Positions 1 through 10,789 of a stretch of DNA of 64,000 bases are shown piece by piece. The DNA is taken from the NCBI RefSeq assembly GCF_025698545.1, contig NC_068571.1, positions 35,621,733 to 35,685,732 on the forward strand. Reading direction: 5' to 3'. A program made the translations under genes and the position numbers. The stretch comes from Gossypium raimondii. Taxonomy: Eukaryota; Streptophyta; Magnoliopsida; Malvales; Malvaceae. The notes beneath the pieces were generated by a model. The model did not search any database. It worked only from the letters and a program-made list of their open reading frames with translations, and had not been told where the DNA came from. Position 1 is the stretch's first letter. Each line of letters opens with the position of its first letter.

Positions 1-639
1 TTTTTTCAAATTTTCTTTATTCTCTTACTCTCTAGAATTTATACAAGATAGGCGTTCAATTTTTCAATACTTTCTTGATGGTCTCTCAATTTGGTAATAA
101 CTCTTCTTTTCTTTTCATGCTTTATTGATTAGTCTCTAGAAAATTAGGATTTTGGCTTTTCTTATGATAGATTAGAATTTTTATATAAGATTTATTTAAT
201 TTTATTGAATGATTTTGTATGAGATTCCTAACCTCATGATTGAATAATAATTTTAGAGGTTGACTAATACAAATCCTTGAAGAAATTAGGATTGATAAGA
301 ATTTAGCATTTTATTTAGAAATTGTTGTTGCTAGTGTAATTACTGTAAATCTTGTGTCTGAAAATTTGATATATTGCATTCTTATGACATCAAAAACACT
401 TAAGTGATGTTTATTTTTATGAAAGAAAATTACTAGTGGTATGTTGGCTTCATGGAAACCTTTATGTTCTTAAGGCTTAGGTATATTTGTTTTAAATGTT
501 TAACAAGAATGATTAATTATTTTAAAAGAAAATCTATTAGCGAAATAGAAGAAGAATAACAAGAAAAAAAAATCATACATTAGTTTATAAACATTCTAAC
601 TATTTAAAAAATTGACCCCACAAACCAAATTTCTTAGCT
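1..639. other. AT-rich intergenic stretch
   Basis: No open reading frame of note and no recognisable protein on either strand. The sequence is AT-rich with pyrimidine runs near its left edge and could be leader or intron sequence of something lying to the left, but nothing in it decides this. Confidence 0.5.
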
Positions 640-915
640 CTGCCCTAGTTGTCAGTGTAGGAGGACACGAGTTCAAGTGCGTTTTATCTTTCTATTTACA
701 AGTTGGGAGGGGTTATGGATAGTTCCAGGGGCGAAGCCAAAAAATTACTTTAGAGGGATTAGAAATGAATAATAAATTTTGGAGAGAGCAAAGTATAATT
801 TTATCATTATACTAACTTATGATTTGATAAACTTTAAAAGACCTCTATAGGAAATTTACCACTGCTTGCCCTTGTCTTTGCCTCTTGGTAGTTCTAGACA
901 TTGTGTAATAAATTT
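640..915 (+). repeat. SINE-like relic, interrupted by a MITE
   Basis: A short non-coding stretch carries a degenerate pol III B-box-like motif (GAGTTCAAGTGC, about 669-680) followed by a segment that runs up to position 725 and resumes at 887 after a 161-bp insertion. This layout fits a tRNA-derived SINE. The A box is weak and no clear outer target duplication is visible, so the call is tentative. Confidence 0.35.
726..886. mobile_element. hAT-type MITE, 161 bp
   Basis: The ends form imperfect terminal inverted repeats (CAGGGGCGAAG at the left, CTTTGCCTCTT at the right, about 8 of 11 matching when reversed). They are flanked by an 8-bp duplication with one mismatch, GATAGTTC at 718-725 and GGTAGTTC at 887-894. 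An 8-bp target duplication is typical of hAT elements. The end motif resembles that of the MITE at 9544-9791. It has no coding capacity. Confidence 0.5.
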
Positions 916-1274
916 ATATAAAAAAAATTGATATGAAAAATAAATGTTACATTAATTGAAACAATAAAATTAAGATAATGAAAATTATGATATCGTTTTT
1001 TATACAAATCTAATAATTCCAATCATGTATATGTATTTGTATAGATAAAATATAAAAAGTGATAAATACTATCAAAATAATGTAAAGAACCGATTTTTAA
1101 TAATTTTATAATTCAATGCAACTGATTTAATTGAGAAAAAGAAATTTTAGAAGTGTAACCGAAAATGGAAAAGAAGAAATGACTAACCCCACTGGTCCAC
1201 TCCTTTATGGACAGTTGGATATATGTGAAAAGCATTGAAGAGGAAATTACCAAAGCTATCCTCTAAAATCTCAA

Positions 1275-1280
1275 TATAAA
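1275..1280 (+). promoter_or_regulatory. TATA box of the lipid-transfer-like gene
   Basis: TATAAA lies 69 bases upstream of the start codon. A GA-repeat tract (about 1301-1312) follows within the presumed 5' leader, as is common in plant leaders. Confidence 0.55.
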
Positions 1281-1343
1281 TTATAGATACACCAAAGCAG
1301 AGAGAGAGAGAGGCAAAGGCAGTAAAAAACGAGTAGGAAGGAA

Positions 1344-1765
1344 ATGGCGTGGTGGTTGAGGTTGGCAGTGTTGATGATGGTTGGAAGCCATTGGGCATGG
1401 GGGCAGTGCGAGACGAGTATCCCCAAGCTCATATCCCAATGCGGGCAATACGTAGAAGGATCAGGGCCGGAAACGACTCCATCCAAGGCTTGCTGTGATG
1501 TGATAACAAGTCTGGATATTCCATGCATGTGCAAGTACGTGACACCAGATGTTGAGAAGCTTGTGAACATGGAAAAAGTTGTGTTTGTTGCTAAATCCTG
1601 TGGATTGACACTTCAACCCGGAATGAAATGCGGAAGTACCTACTTTACATACCTTTAACATCCTTCCATTTTCTTCTTCTTCTTCTTCTCATTTCATATA
1701 TTTGTGATTATTTCATTTTTAACCAAGTTGTTGTTTCAGGCTTCGTGGTTCCGCCATCTGTTTGA
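1344..1765 (+). CDS. Secreted 8-cysteine lipid-transfer-like protein
   Basis: The two-exon coding sequence is join(1344..1635,1740..1765), 105 residues. Residues 1-20 form a signal peptide (MAWWLRL..., with a small Gly before the likely cleavage site), so the product should enter the secretory pathway. The mature part has the full eight-cysteine pattern C-C-CC-CxC-C-C of the plant lipid-transfer / trypsin-alpha-amylase inhibitor family, including the adjacent CC pair and the C-M-C pair. The pattern is known to form four disulfides around a lipid-binding cavity. The 104-base intron splits a Ser codon after the eighth cysteine. The second exon adds FVVPPSV and a stop. If unspliced, the frame runs to a different stop at 1656-1658 with the tail STYFTYL. 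The native lipid and biological role cannot be read from sequence. DIR1-like or other small nsLTP subclasses are possible. Confidence 0.85.
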
Positions 1766-2326
1766 GGAGAAGAGCTGCTGAGATGATGATGATGATTTCA
1801 GAATCTGAGAGATGTCAACTTTATGTATTAAATAATTATTAATAAGATTTGTGGTTATTTTCCATATCTAATTATACCCTACTACTCTTCTTTAACACTT
1901 TCTCACTCAAATCTTTGGCTTCATCCCTGAAATAACACTGTAACAAAAATCACATTTACTGACACATAAAAAGCCGTCACTATAACCATAAAAGTTGTTG
2001 GTAAAATGAGGGTAAAAAGAACACCATGGGTCTCAAAAAAAAAAGAAGAAGAGTAAATTGATCTTTTGTCATGTCACTTTATGATTATTCCGTTATTCAT
2101 ATTAGTTTTAATAATACAAATGAATGAAATTTTTAATAGAAATAATCAATTTACTCTTTAATTTAACATACAATGAATAATTTTTCATAAATTAAAACAA
2201 AAAGTGAGAGAAATGGGTTAAATTAGATCTAGTTGTATTTTCTTAAATTATTATAATCTTGAAGGAATTAAAATACTTTTCATAACTTTTTTATGAATTA
2301 TTACTCGATTTGTAAGTACTTATTTT

Positions 2327-2402
2327 TATTTATACTATAATGAAATCTTTAATAAATTTTGTTCTATTTATACTATAATGAAATCTTTAATAAAATTTGT
2401 TC
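2327..2402. repeat. Tandem 38-bp repeat, two copies
   Basis: Two adjacent 38-base units share the core ACTATAATGAAATCTTTAA and differ at only a few positions. A looser local duplication of a TATACTATTTTAAAGTAA motif follows near 2508-2565. Confidence 0.75.
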
Positions 2403-3762
2403 GGTATAAGTATTCTTGATGCCCTTATATTACTGGAGAGTGAATAAATTGGCCACTCTAGAAAAAGAGCAATTTAATAAAAATTAATCAATCAATTTAA
2501 TCTTTTATACTATTTTAAAGTAAAGTGAACAAACAAGTTTAATTTTTATACTATTTTAAAGTAAGCAAACAAGGATAATTGAATATGATATTCATGATTG
2601 GTTGCATTTAGAAAAAAGATATAAAATATTTCAAAATGTAAAAATTATAAAATCCAAAAGTCATAAAATATAATAATAAATTAAAATTTTCATAAAATCT
2701 TAAAAGTGATATAAAATTAAAAAGAAACCTTATAACAAGCTCTAAAGTTTCAGAAAAATTCAAGAGTAAAAACATTTATAAAAATCCAATTATTTTCAAA
2801 ATTATAAAAATTCAAAAATATATATAAAATATTCTTTGAATTTTCTAAAATTTTCTAAAATTAACTATATAAATAAAAATATATTTAGAAAAACTTTGAA
2901 ATTTCAAAATAATTAAAAGAAAAGATATTTTTAAGGAATATATGTCAATTTTTTTCTGATTGGTGCGGGGAAAATTCCATAAAAACAATTTATGGCATAT
3001 TCTGTTAAAATTATTAAAATCTATAAGTGATGTAAAAGATTTACAAAAAATATTTTACAGAATTTTTGTATTTCTTTTTCAAAATTTTGAAATTTTTTAA
3101 AAGTTTCTGAAATTTTAAATATTAAATACTAATATTTTTCTGAATTTTTGGTTTTTTTTGAATTTTCTCGAAACTATGAAAAAATGTATGAACTTTTTCT
3201 TTTGCATTTTCAAATATTATTGTAAAATGTTTAGAATAGTTTTATTTTATTACTTCTGAGGTTTCTAATAGTATAAGGACCAAATTAATTGATTTAATAG
3301 TAGAGGAGGTAATTTAAGAAAATACAATAGACGTTAAGGAAATCATGTGAGAGAGTTGGAAGTGAAGGTAAAGACAAAAGCAAGATGGGAGCGTTTCGAA
3401 ATGCTGAAAGAAACGCATTCATAAACATCATCCATCAGTTAAAAAGTTTGAAGGAATCTCTCCCAAAACAATGCCTTTGCATGCTTCTAATTTCTTTTTC
3501 CTCTCCCGACAAACTTTCTGTTCATAATAAATTCAAAACAATAACCACTTGAACAACTAGTATTTATCTTCTATATTCATACTAAACTTTCAATCACAAC
3601 CAAAGAACTTCTGGTATCGTCATTGAGGGAGCTGATAAAGGTTTCAACTACTTATATGATATATTGAATGTTTTTACTATAATACAATATTAGCATTGAA
3701 TGTGGAAATCAGATTCATGACTAAGTCGCCACCAAAAGAACTTCACCCATTATAAAGCATGA

Positions 3763-3885
3763 ACATCCAAGGATTAGTATCCTATCCATCATTGCAAATA
3801 CTAAAGTAATAACATGATCCGCAGAAAACAGTTCAGCTAACCCATCCCTGAAACATAGACATCCAAGGATTAGCATCCTATCCAT
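3763..3885. repeat. 27-bp direct repeat pair, 96 bp apart
   Basis: The core CCAAGGATTAG followed by ATCCTATCCAT occurs at 3763-3789 and 3859-3885 with one substitution. The pair lies just downstream of the 3' end of the minus-strand glycosidase gene, probably in or near its 3' untranslated region. Confidence 0.7.
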
Positions 3886-4166
3886 TGCCACTGGAGTTCT
3901 TTTAACACTAAAAGCAGGGTTAGGAACCCAACACGTCTTTCTTTTGATTATTTTTCCTTTTTCTTTTAGATATAGTATATGGACATTTGTCCAATTCCTA
4001 ACCCTACTCGTGCAGTTAAAAACACTCCATTAGTAGTGGATAGGATAATAACCCTATATATAAAACTCTTTTGCCAAACAAATTGTTCACTGAGGTTTGT
4101 TTCTAGCAACTCCTTTTCTAGTAAATATAGTGTACTAAACAAAATATTCCTCACCTTTATGCAAAG

Positions 4167-7100
4167 TTATTTGAGGAGCTGGGCCAGGGCTACAGATATC
4201 TTAGCACCGATAGCAGCATTGTTTTTCACAAGCGCAATGTCTAGAGCTTAGTTAAGAAAACCAATACAGTATAAGTTGAAGAATATTCACTGCCCAAGAT
4301 ATCAGCTGAAGAACAACATATAATGATAACAACTATGTATGTATTCTCTAAGTTGACTTACTGCTGTTCGTAAGCCACATGACAGAAAGTATTTAAACAA
4401 ATATAAATATAATTTATCTCTTAAGGATACTTGAAGCAAGTGATGCTCCTCCAGTTATTTCATTAACCCTAGCGAGCAAGAATGGAGTCTCAGCATTCCC
4501 TGTTATGTTCTTTTCCCTGAAGGTAAAGAGGATGGTCAAAAAAAAACATGGAAAGGAAGTAAAGAAAACCGGATGTTTAATGAGCATAAAAACAGTTTTC
4601 ACCTGGCTTCTGTAAGAGCTTGTTGTATTGCAGACTCTATTAAGCTTCCAGAAGCTGAGTATTCTTTTGCGATGGGAACCGCAATCAGTACTCCATTTCC
4701 GAGATTAAGCTTCCTGTTTGCATCTGTAATTAAGAAAAAATTGAAGTAAAAAAAATAAAAGAGATCATCAATAACCCTTGAAAATAAAAAAGAAGAGATC
4801 AAATGAACTTTGTAACTTACCAATTAACTGGGCACATTCTTCTGGGCTATCTAACCGACAAGGCACCTAGATTATCACCACCAATTAAGAAACAAAAACA
4901 CCATTTACTTTCCTTTGAACAAAGCATGCAAAGTTTCCACATAAATTATTGAAAATATATAAGATTAACATTGTAACAATATTTCTCTGTGCATACATCA
5001 GCAGCACAACTTCTCAATTAGACGCTATTAGCCAAAGCTTTAACCAGAAAAATGATGTCTCCACAACAAACTAGAAACCTTCCAAAATGCTATAATACTC
5101 CAAACCAAAGCCACTTCTCCTTTCCCAAGAAAAAGAAAGGGGGAAGAAGGAAAAGAGATGAAAAACATTCCAAAGATAAATAAGATTAATAAGCAGGTCA
5201 CATTTTTCACTGATCTCAGTTTGGAATATCTAATGTAAAGGTCACCATAAGATAACTACAGATACAATCTTATGTAATAACGATAGAAATGCAAACTCAA
5301 TGCAACATGCCAACAATCATGAGGCCGTCCTTCTCTTTGCAAAATTTAATTACAGAAGAAATCAAATATATAAGTTTTCAAATTTTAATTGCAGAAGAAA
5401 TCAAAGATATAAATTTTTGGTGCTACTATAAAAACAACAGAAGAAACCCACAAATAATTATCAGAATAGTATCATACTGTTGAGAGAACACCAATGGTAA
5501 TTCAAGAAATGCTAATGTTCTATGTGTTGACTAGTTATACCTTGCAGCCACTTGTTTCAGTAAAAAAAGCTGGAAACTCATTGGTCTTGTAAGCAGCAAC
5601 ACAAACTCCCTGAGTTTCCTGTTTTAACAACAAAACTTACAATGTTAAATTAAACAATACTGATTCAGTCTGAAGCTGGGATCTTCGAAAATCTTTTGTA
5701 GAGAAAGTGATTAAGTACCAAATATTCCAGTGTCCTCGGAATATCTAATATAGATTTTACACCAGCAGAAACGACTGCTACTGGTGTCCTTCCAAGCTCC
5801 GTGAGGTCAGAGGATATATCCATTGCTGCGTTTTGAAACATAAGAAGCAGAAAATTACAATTAGTAAAGCATAGAATATTCGTGCAATTTTTGGTATCAG
5901 TCCACATGCTCATGAAAAAAGAGTATGGTTCATTGGTCACAAAATTTTAAACACTATCAGAGACAAACAATTTGTAGGACCATTGCAGATGTGGAAGTAC
6001 AACTTACTATGCTCGCCATGCCTATGCACTCCCCCAATTCCCCCAGTAACAAAAACAGGTATACCAACCTGCAAGTGATGAATGTGTCAGTGGAGACACT
6101 ACTAAGGGTAACAATTACAGGGAAGAAGATGAAAAGTGGAAAGGTGATTCAAATCTAGTAGTCACCATGGCAGCGAAAAACATAGTTGCAGAAACAGTTG
6201 TTGCACCATTCCTCTTGGTGGCCACCTGAAAATGGACATTCATTACCACACAAAATTTGATGTGCAATATATCAGAAAAGAATAGGAACCAGAAACTCAT
6301 TCAATTTTTATAGGCCAGTGTCATTTATGGTTTTATTCTTGTACTTATTACAAGAAGAATTTGAAGTAGATATTGAAGTGAAAATATTCAAGAAAAAGTT
6401 ACTTAGAAGAATATAAACAAACCAATAGCTCTGCCAGCAGTTTTGTACATTGATCTCTGTGTTTATTAGTTATTCCTTTATAATTTGCACCAAATTTGAA
6501 AGTTCAGTGGAAAAATTAACACCCTATAGCCACTCAATCTCAAAAATAATAATACAAAAGTCGAATCATACATCTAATAAGTTTATTATCATTAGAGATA
6601 GAATCAGAGATGAACAAAGCGTCCTGCAGCAAGCTAAATGTGATCCGATAGAAGATATTGTGAAATACAAAATCTTCATAGAAACAATAAGTTTAATTAA
6701 TTATTACGAAGTTGCTCAATGATTTTCTTCTATCTGAACAATGTCTAACATAAACGGCATGCAACTATATGTTGTTCAGGAGAGGAGAAGTTATTCAAAA
6801 TAATTTTCATAAATAATTATCCTTTGTCTCTGGTAAGTGAACCTTTTTCATTAGTATCATAATGTCATCTTCAATGTAACAAATCCTATAACTCTTTCAC
6901 CTTAGTAGATCACAAAGAAGAGCAGAGTTGGTCATGCAAAAACCAACTATTTTACATGATACTCACAACATATGCAATGTCCCTTCGAGCTGTCTTTTGA
7001 GCACTTTTTCCCATTCGGGCAAGCCTTTCCAGTTGTTCCAAATTCAAACCTAGAGGCAAGAGAAAGAAGCAACACTAGAATCCCAAAGCCTATTTAAGAA

Positions 7101-7861
7101 AAAAAATTAAAATTTCTCATAGATATCTGGCTAAGGGCTAAGTTAAGACGAAGAGGAAGAAACCCAATCTGGTGGGGAAAATGCAGTGATGGCAGCAAGA
7201 TGTGGAAGAGATAAAAACATTCAAAGATGAGCTTAGCTTGTTGACTAACCAGAAATTATTATAATTCTCTTTTCATTATTACACATTCTAAATGTATAGG
7301 AAGATGGAGTAAGGGTGGCTTATGGTCCCAAGTATTAAACAACAAACTATGAATCAAAGCAATGGTTATATATGCTACTGCTATGTGTCAACTTTCCTGG
7401 GTAATGAAGTGGTAAACACTGAAACATCAATATTAACTAACATTAAGGTTTAGACGTAAAAAGGGCTTATAATATAACAAGGAACAAGTTTAAGAATAAA
7501 GACCTATGCATGGTACGCCATCAAGAATGGCGATGGTAGCAGGAATAGCTCCATTGTCCCTCACAATCGCCTCCACCTCCTTGGCTGTTTCCAAATTCTG
7601 CGGATACGGCATTCCTACAAACAATTAAAGTTGTTTTTTATAATCAATTAAAGATCCCAATAGGAAAAAGAAATGAAAGGAAAAGTTACCATGGGAAATG
7701 ATGGTGGACTCGAGAGCAACAACCGGGAGACCAGTGGACAGAGCCCGGGACACTTGAGCAGATACTTTGACTAAAGGGTTTGAGTTAGTTGGGGAAAGAT
7801 GGTTGCTGAGATTTGATAGTCTTTTAACAGCCGATGATGATGATGGAGAAGAAGACGCCAT
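4167..7861 (-). CDS. PUMY: Pseudouridine-5'-phosphate glycosidase (PsuG/IndA family)
   Basis: Eleven exons, read 5' to 3' on the minus strand: 7861-7690, 7614-7504, 7049-6967, 6225-6166, 6068-6008, 5825-5719, 5618-5541, 4866-4821, 4723-4603, 4516-4431, 4240-4167. All have GT/AG borders and consistent phase, giving 332 residues and a TAA stop, close to the usual family length. The family splits pseudouridine 5'-phosphate into uracil and ribose 5-phosphate, the last step of pseudouridine catabolism; in plants it works in peroxisomes. Signature blocks are [11 protein letters not shown] with the conserved Glu (about residue 50), [35 protein letters not shown] with the Lys known to form the Schiff base, and [15 protein letters not shown] near the C-terminus. 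The ATG at 7861 opens a Ser-rich N-terminal extension; an in-frame TTG at 7870 is not a credible start. No break was found. The upstream kinase step is not encoded nearby. Confidence 0.93.
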
Positions 7862-7870
7862 TTTTTCCAA

Positions 7871-8789
7871 GAGTTGATTCTAAAGCACCTTTGCGGTGGG
7901 TTGTTTTACGGAGGTTTGAAAAACCAAAATCAACCCTTATTCCCACGTAGACCTGATAATGGTGTGGAAATGCGCGAGTTTAAACAAAAATATAGGTGGG
8001 AAATATATTATATTTTTTAAAATTTATTTTTATATAAAAATAATAAAAAAATTAATACAAGCAGGCTAATTCGAGCTCGGGTTTAGTATTTTTAATATAG
8101 TTTAACAGTATTTTATCTCAAAAATATTTTTACCCCAAAAGTACTTTTTAGAAATAATGTTAAACTAACTCGTGATTGTACAATTTTTATTTGAAAATCT
8201 TTATCCTCTAATTATCCTCCATTCAATTTTGCTCTTAATTGCTTCAAAAATAACAATCCAAAGATGTTAAGAAGGCAAGTAAATATATTGATTTTATTCT
8301 AGTAACCATATTTTAACCCTAAACCTAATTTTTTAGCTAATATAGACTTAATTGAGTGATAGAAAATTGTATTACCTATTTGTAATATTTTACATTATTC
8401 GTTTTATTACCTTAATTAAGATATGTGGACTATTAAGTTTATCGATCAAAATTCAAAACATATAATGTAATATTCTCTTCTTTAAATTGAATTGCTTAAT
8501 TGACTAACAATATATGGTCACCTGCTAAATTTTAGGATCTCATAATATCGTAAAAATTAAAAGGAAACTTTAATACAGGGTTAATATGAGTGCAGATGAG
8601 GTAGGTAAACCTTTTATTACTTAAAATAAATATTTTTTAATGAGAATTGGATGATTGTTTGGATTAATAACATATTTTAGGAAAATAACGAAAATTAAGT
8701 TAATTGATTTCATAGAATATTACATTGATTTAAGGGTAAACTACACCCATGGTCATTTTTGTTTACTTTAGGTTACATTTAAGTCACTT
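7871..8789. other. Upstream region of the glycosidase gene, AT-rich
   Basis: It should hold the minus-strand promoter and 5' leader of the glycosidase gene next to position 7861. I see no clear TATA or other motif that can be assigned. The part beyond about 8000 is AT-rich without coding signal and runs into the left edge of the foldback element. The stretch 8730-8789 already resembles the outer part of that element's left arm. Confidence 0.45.
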
Positions 8790-10283
8790 ATATTTGAAAT
8801 GTTATATTTTAGTCACTTACGTTATCGTGTTGTAACATTTTAGTCACTGAGTTGTTAATTGTTGTTAACGGTGTACTGGTAAGCTGACGTGACACATTAA
8901 AAATCATCATTTCAAACAAAAATTTTAGGTTAAATTATACAATTAGTCTCCATATTTTTTTTCGCTTTGAGCAATGTAATTTTTTGTTTTATGATCTTTT
9001 AACTTTCCTTTTTTTCTATTCTTTTCTGCTTCTCTCTCTGTTTTCCTACCTTCTCCATTTATTTTAATGTATCATGAAGTTGAATTGGCAATGAAGAAAG
9101 AAGCAGGAAGTCGAAAGTTGTCATTGCATATAACCAAAACCCATAAACACATACCATATGCTAACTATCAAAACCCTCCACCACCACCCATCGCCTTCAT
9201 TTCATCCACTAACACCTTCACCACTACCATGACCTCATTCATGACAAACCTACAATATCATCTCCTCACCAAATAAACCCGCGTTCAAATCAATCAAGAA
9301 TCTAAGTAAACAACAATTAATAAGCCCTAAAAAATCACAGAGAGACAAAGATTAGACTTGCAACAAAGAAAAAGAGTGTAAAAAATAGAGAGAAATGGAG
9401 AAAAAGAGAGGGGTTAGATTCAGGTCAAGGGGTTCGAGGTATTCCGTCAACTTTCTTGTCGATCCTAAAAGTCAGGAATGAGGTATTAGTGAGGATGAGC
9501 ATATATCAGAAAACCGAGTCAATCTAATGGCCAATGGTGGAGACAGGGGTGTAGTTGGCCCCAGCCCCCCTAAAATGGAAAATTTTCTATTTAGGCCCGT
9601 TAAAATTTTTAAAAGTTTAAATTAGTAAAGGTAAAATTATATTTTGCCCCCTAAAAATGATAAAAATTTGATTTAATCCTTAAAAATTATAAATATATAG
9701 ACTATTAAAATGGTGAAATTACATTTTTGCTATCGTAAAAATTACAATTTAATTTCGGTCCCTCCTGAAAAAAATTCTGGCTTCACCCTTAGATGGAGAT
9801 TCAATCTTGGGTTGTCCAAAAGTTGGGAATTTTTTGAGATGTTTTCGAAATGAGGTCATGGTAGTGGCAAATGTGTTAGTTGATGAAATGAAGATGATGG
9901 GTGATGGGTGATGGGTGATGGTAGAGGGTTTTGATAGTTAGCATATGGCATGTGTTATGGGTTTTGGTTATAAGCAATGATGACTTTCGACTTCTTGCTT
10001 CTTTTTTCATTGCCAATTCAACTTCCTGGTACGTTAAAAGAAATGGAGAAGGTAGGAAAACAGAGAGAGAAGCAGAAAAGAATGGAAAATAAAAAAATTA
10101 AATTGCTCAAAACAAAAAAATATGAGAACCAATTGTATAATTTAACCTAAATTTTTTTTGTTTGAAATGATAATTTAACGTGTTGTGTCAACTTGCGATT
10201 ACACCGTTAACGACAATTAACGACTCAGTGACTAAAATGTTACAACGCGATAACGTAAGTGACTAAAACGTAACATATTTTTA
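8790..10283. mobile_element. Foldback (long-TIR, Mutator-like) element
   Basis: The left arm (about 8790-9245) and right arm (about 9845-10283) are inverted copies of each other over about 450 bases. Markers are GTTAACGGTGTA at the left with its complement TACACCGTTAAC at the right, and the shared block TTTTCCTACCTTCTCCATTT on the left arm with its complement near 10042-10061. The arms enclose a ~600-bp spacer holding a hAT MITE. The left end may extend outward to about 8730; the right end looks shortened. No transposase is encoded. The short frame at 9067-9276 lies wholly in an arm and is mirrored in the other, so it is not treated as a gene. Long arms with little between them fit Mutator-like or foldback elements. 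Confidence 0.7.
9544..9791. mobile_element. hAT-type MITE, 248 bp, inside the foldback spacer
   Basis: The ends CAGGGGTGTAG and (reversed) TAAGGGTGAAG form short inverted repeats. They are flanked by an 8-bp duplication with one mismatch, GGTGGAGA at 9536-9543 and GATGGAGA at 9792-9799. The interior is AT-rich and non-coding. It belongs to the same style of element as 726-886. Confidence 0.6.
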
Positions 10284-10789
10284 ATATTTGAAATATCAAT
10301 AGGTAGAATTAATAAAATATGCATCAAAATCAATTAATGATAAATTACATATTTAAATATGAAAATAATAATAATGATTAAATTAATAGCGAGTAATGAG
10401 TAAATTAGTATTATAGTTAATCAACATAAATTTTAAGTTAATATTATGATTAATAATGTGATTAAATAAAATACTTTTAACAAAAAATGTAATTAAACCA
10501 ACAAATTCATGCAAATTATAAATTAATATTATGGTTAATCAACATAAATTTTAAGTTAATATTACGGATAATTTTTTTAACTTTTGATAATTATTAACAT
10601 TGGTTTTAAACTGTTACAATGTTGTAAAATTTTAAAATATTTAGATTTATAAATCAGTAAGATACAACGTTTCATTATTAATTTTGTTATGTTGTTAATA
10701 GTGTTTTCGATACTTTTTGTTACTACTTAGGTCAAAAAATTAACAAAAACAAATTACAAGCCTTTTTTTCCCCTAATACGCCTAGGGGG
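10284..10789. other. AT-rich intergenic stretch
   Basis: No protein or RNA gene is seen. A ~45-base AT-rich motif (ATTATGGTTAATCAACATAA and neighbours) occurs near 10411-10455 and again near 10525-10570, a small local duplication. Confidence 0.5.

Larger units (their letters stand above)
1766..3960. other. AT-rich intergenic DNA
   Basis: It begins with the 3' untranslated part of the lipid-transfer-like gene (to about 1860). The rest is very AT-rich with no plausible protein on either strand. Two small repeats inside it are listed separately. Around 3360-3500 the base composition is less extreme, but no gene is recognised there. Confidence 0.6.

Noticed and set aside
9067..9276. Open frame of 69 residues with a Pro-rich middle
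   Set aside because: It lies wholly inside the left arm of the foldback element, its mirror copy in the right arm is broken, and it has no recognised family.
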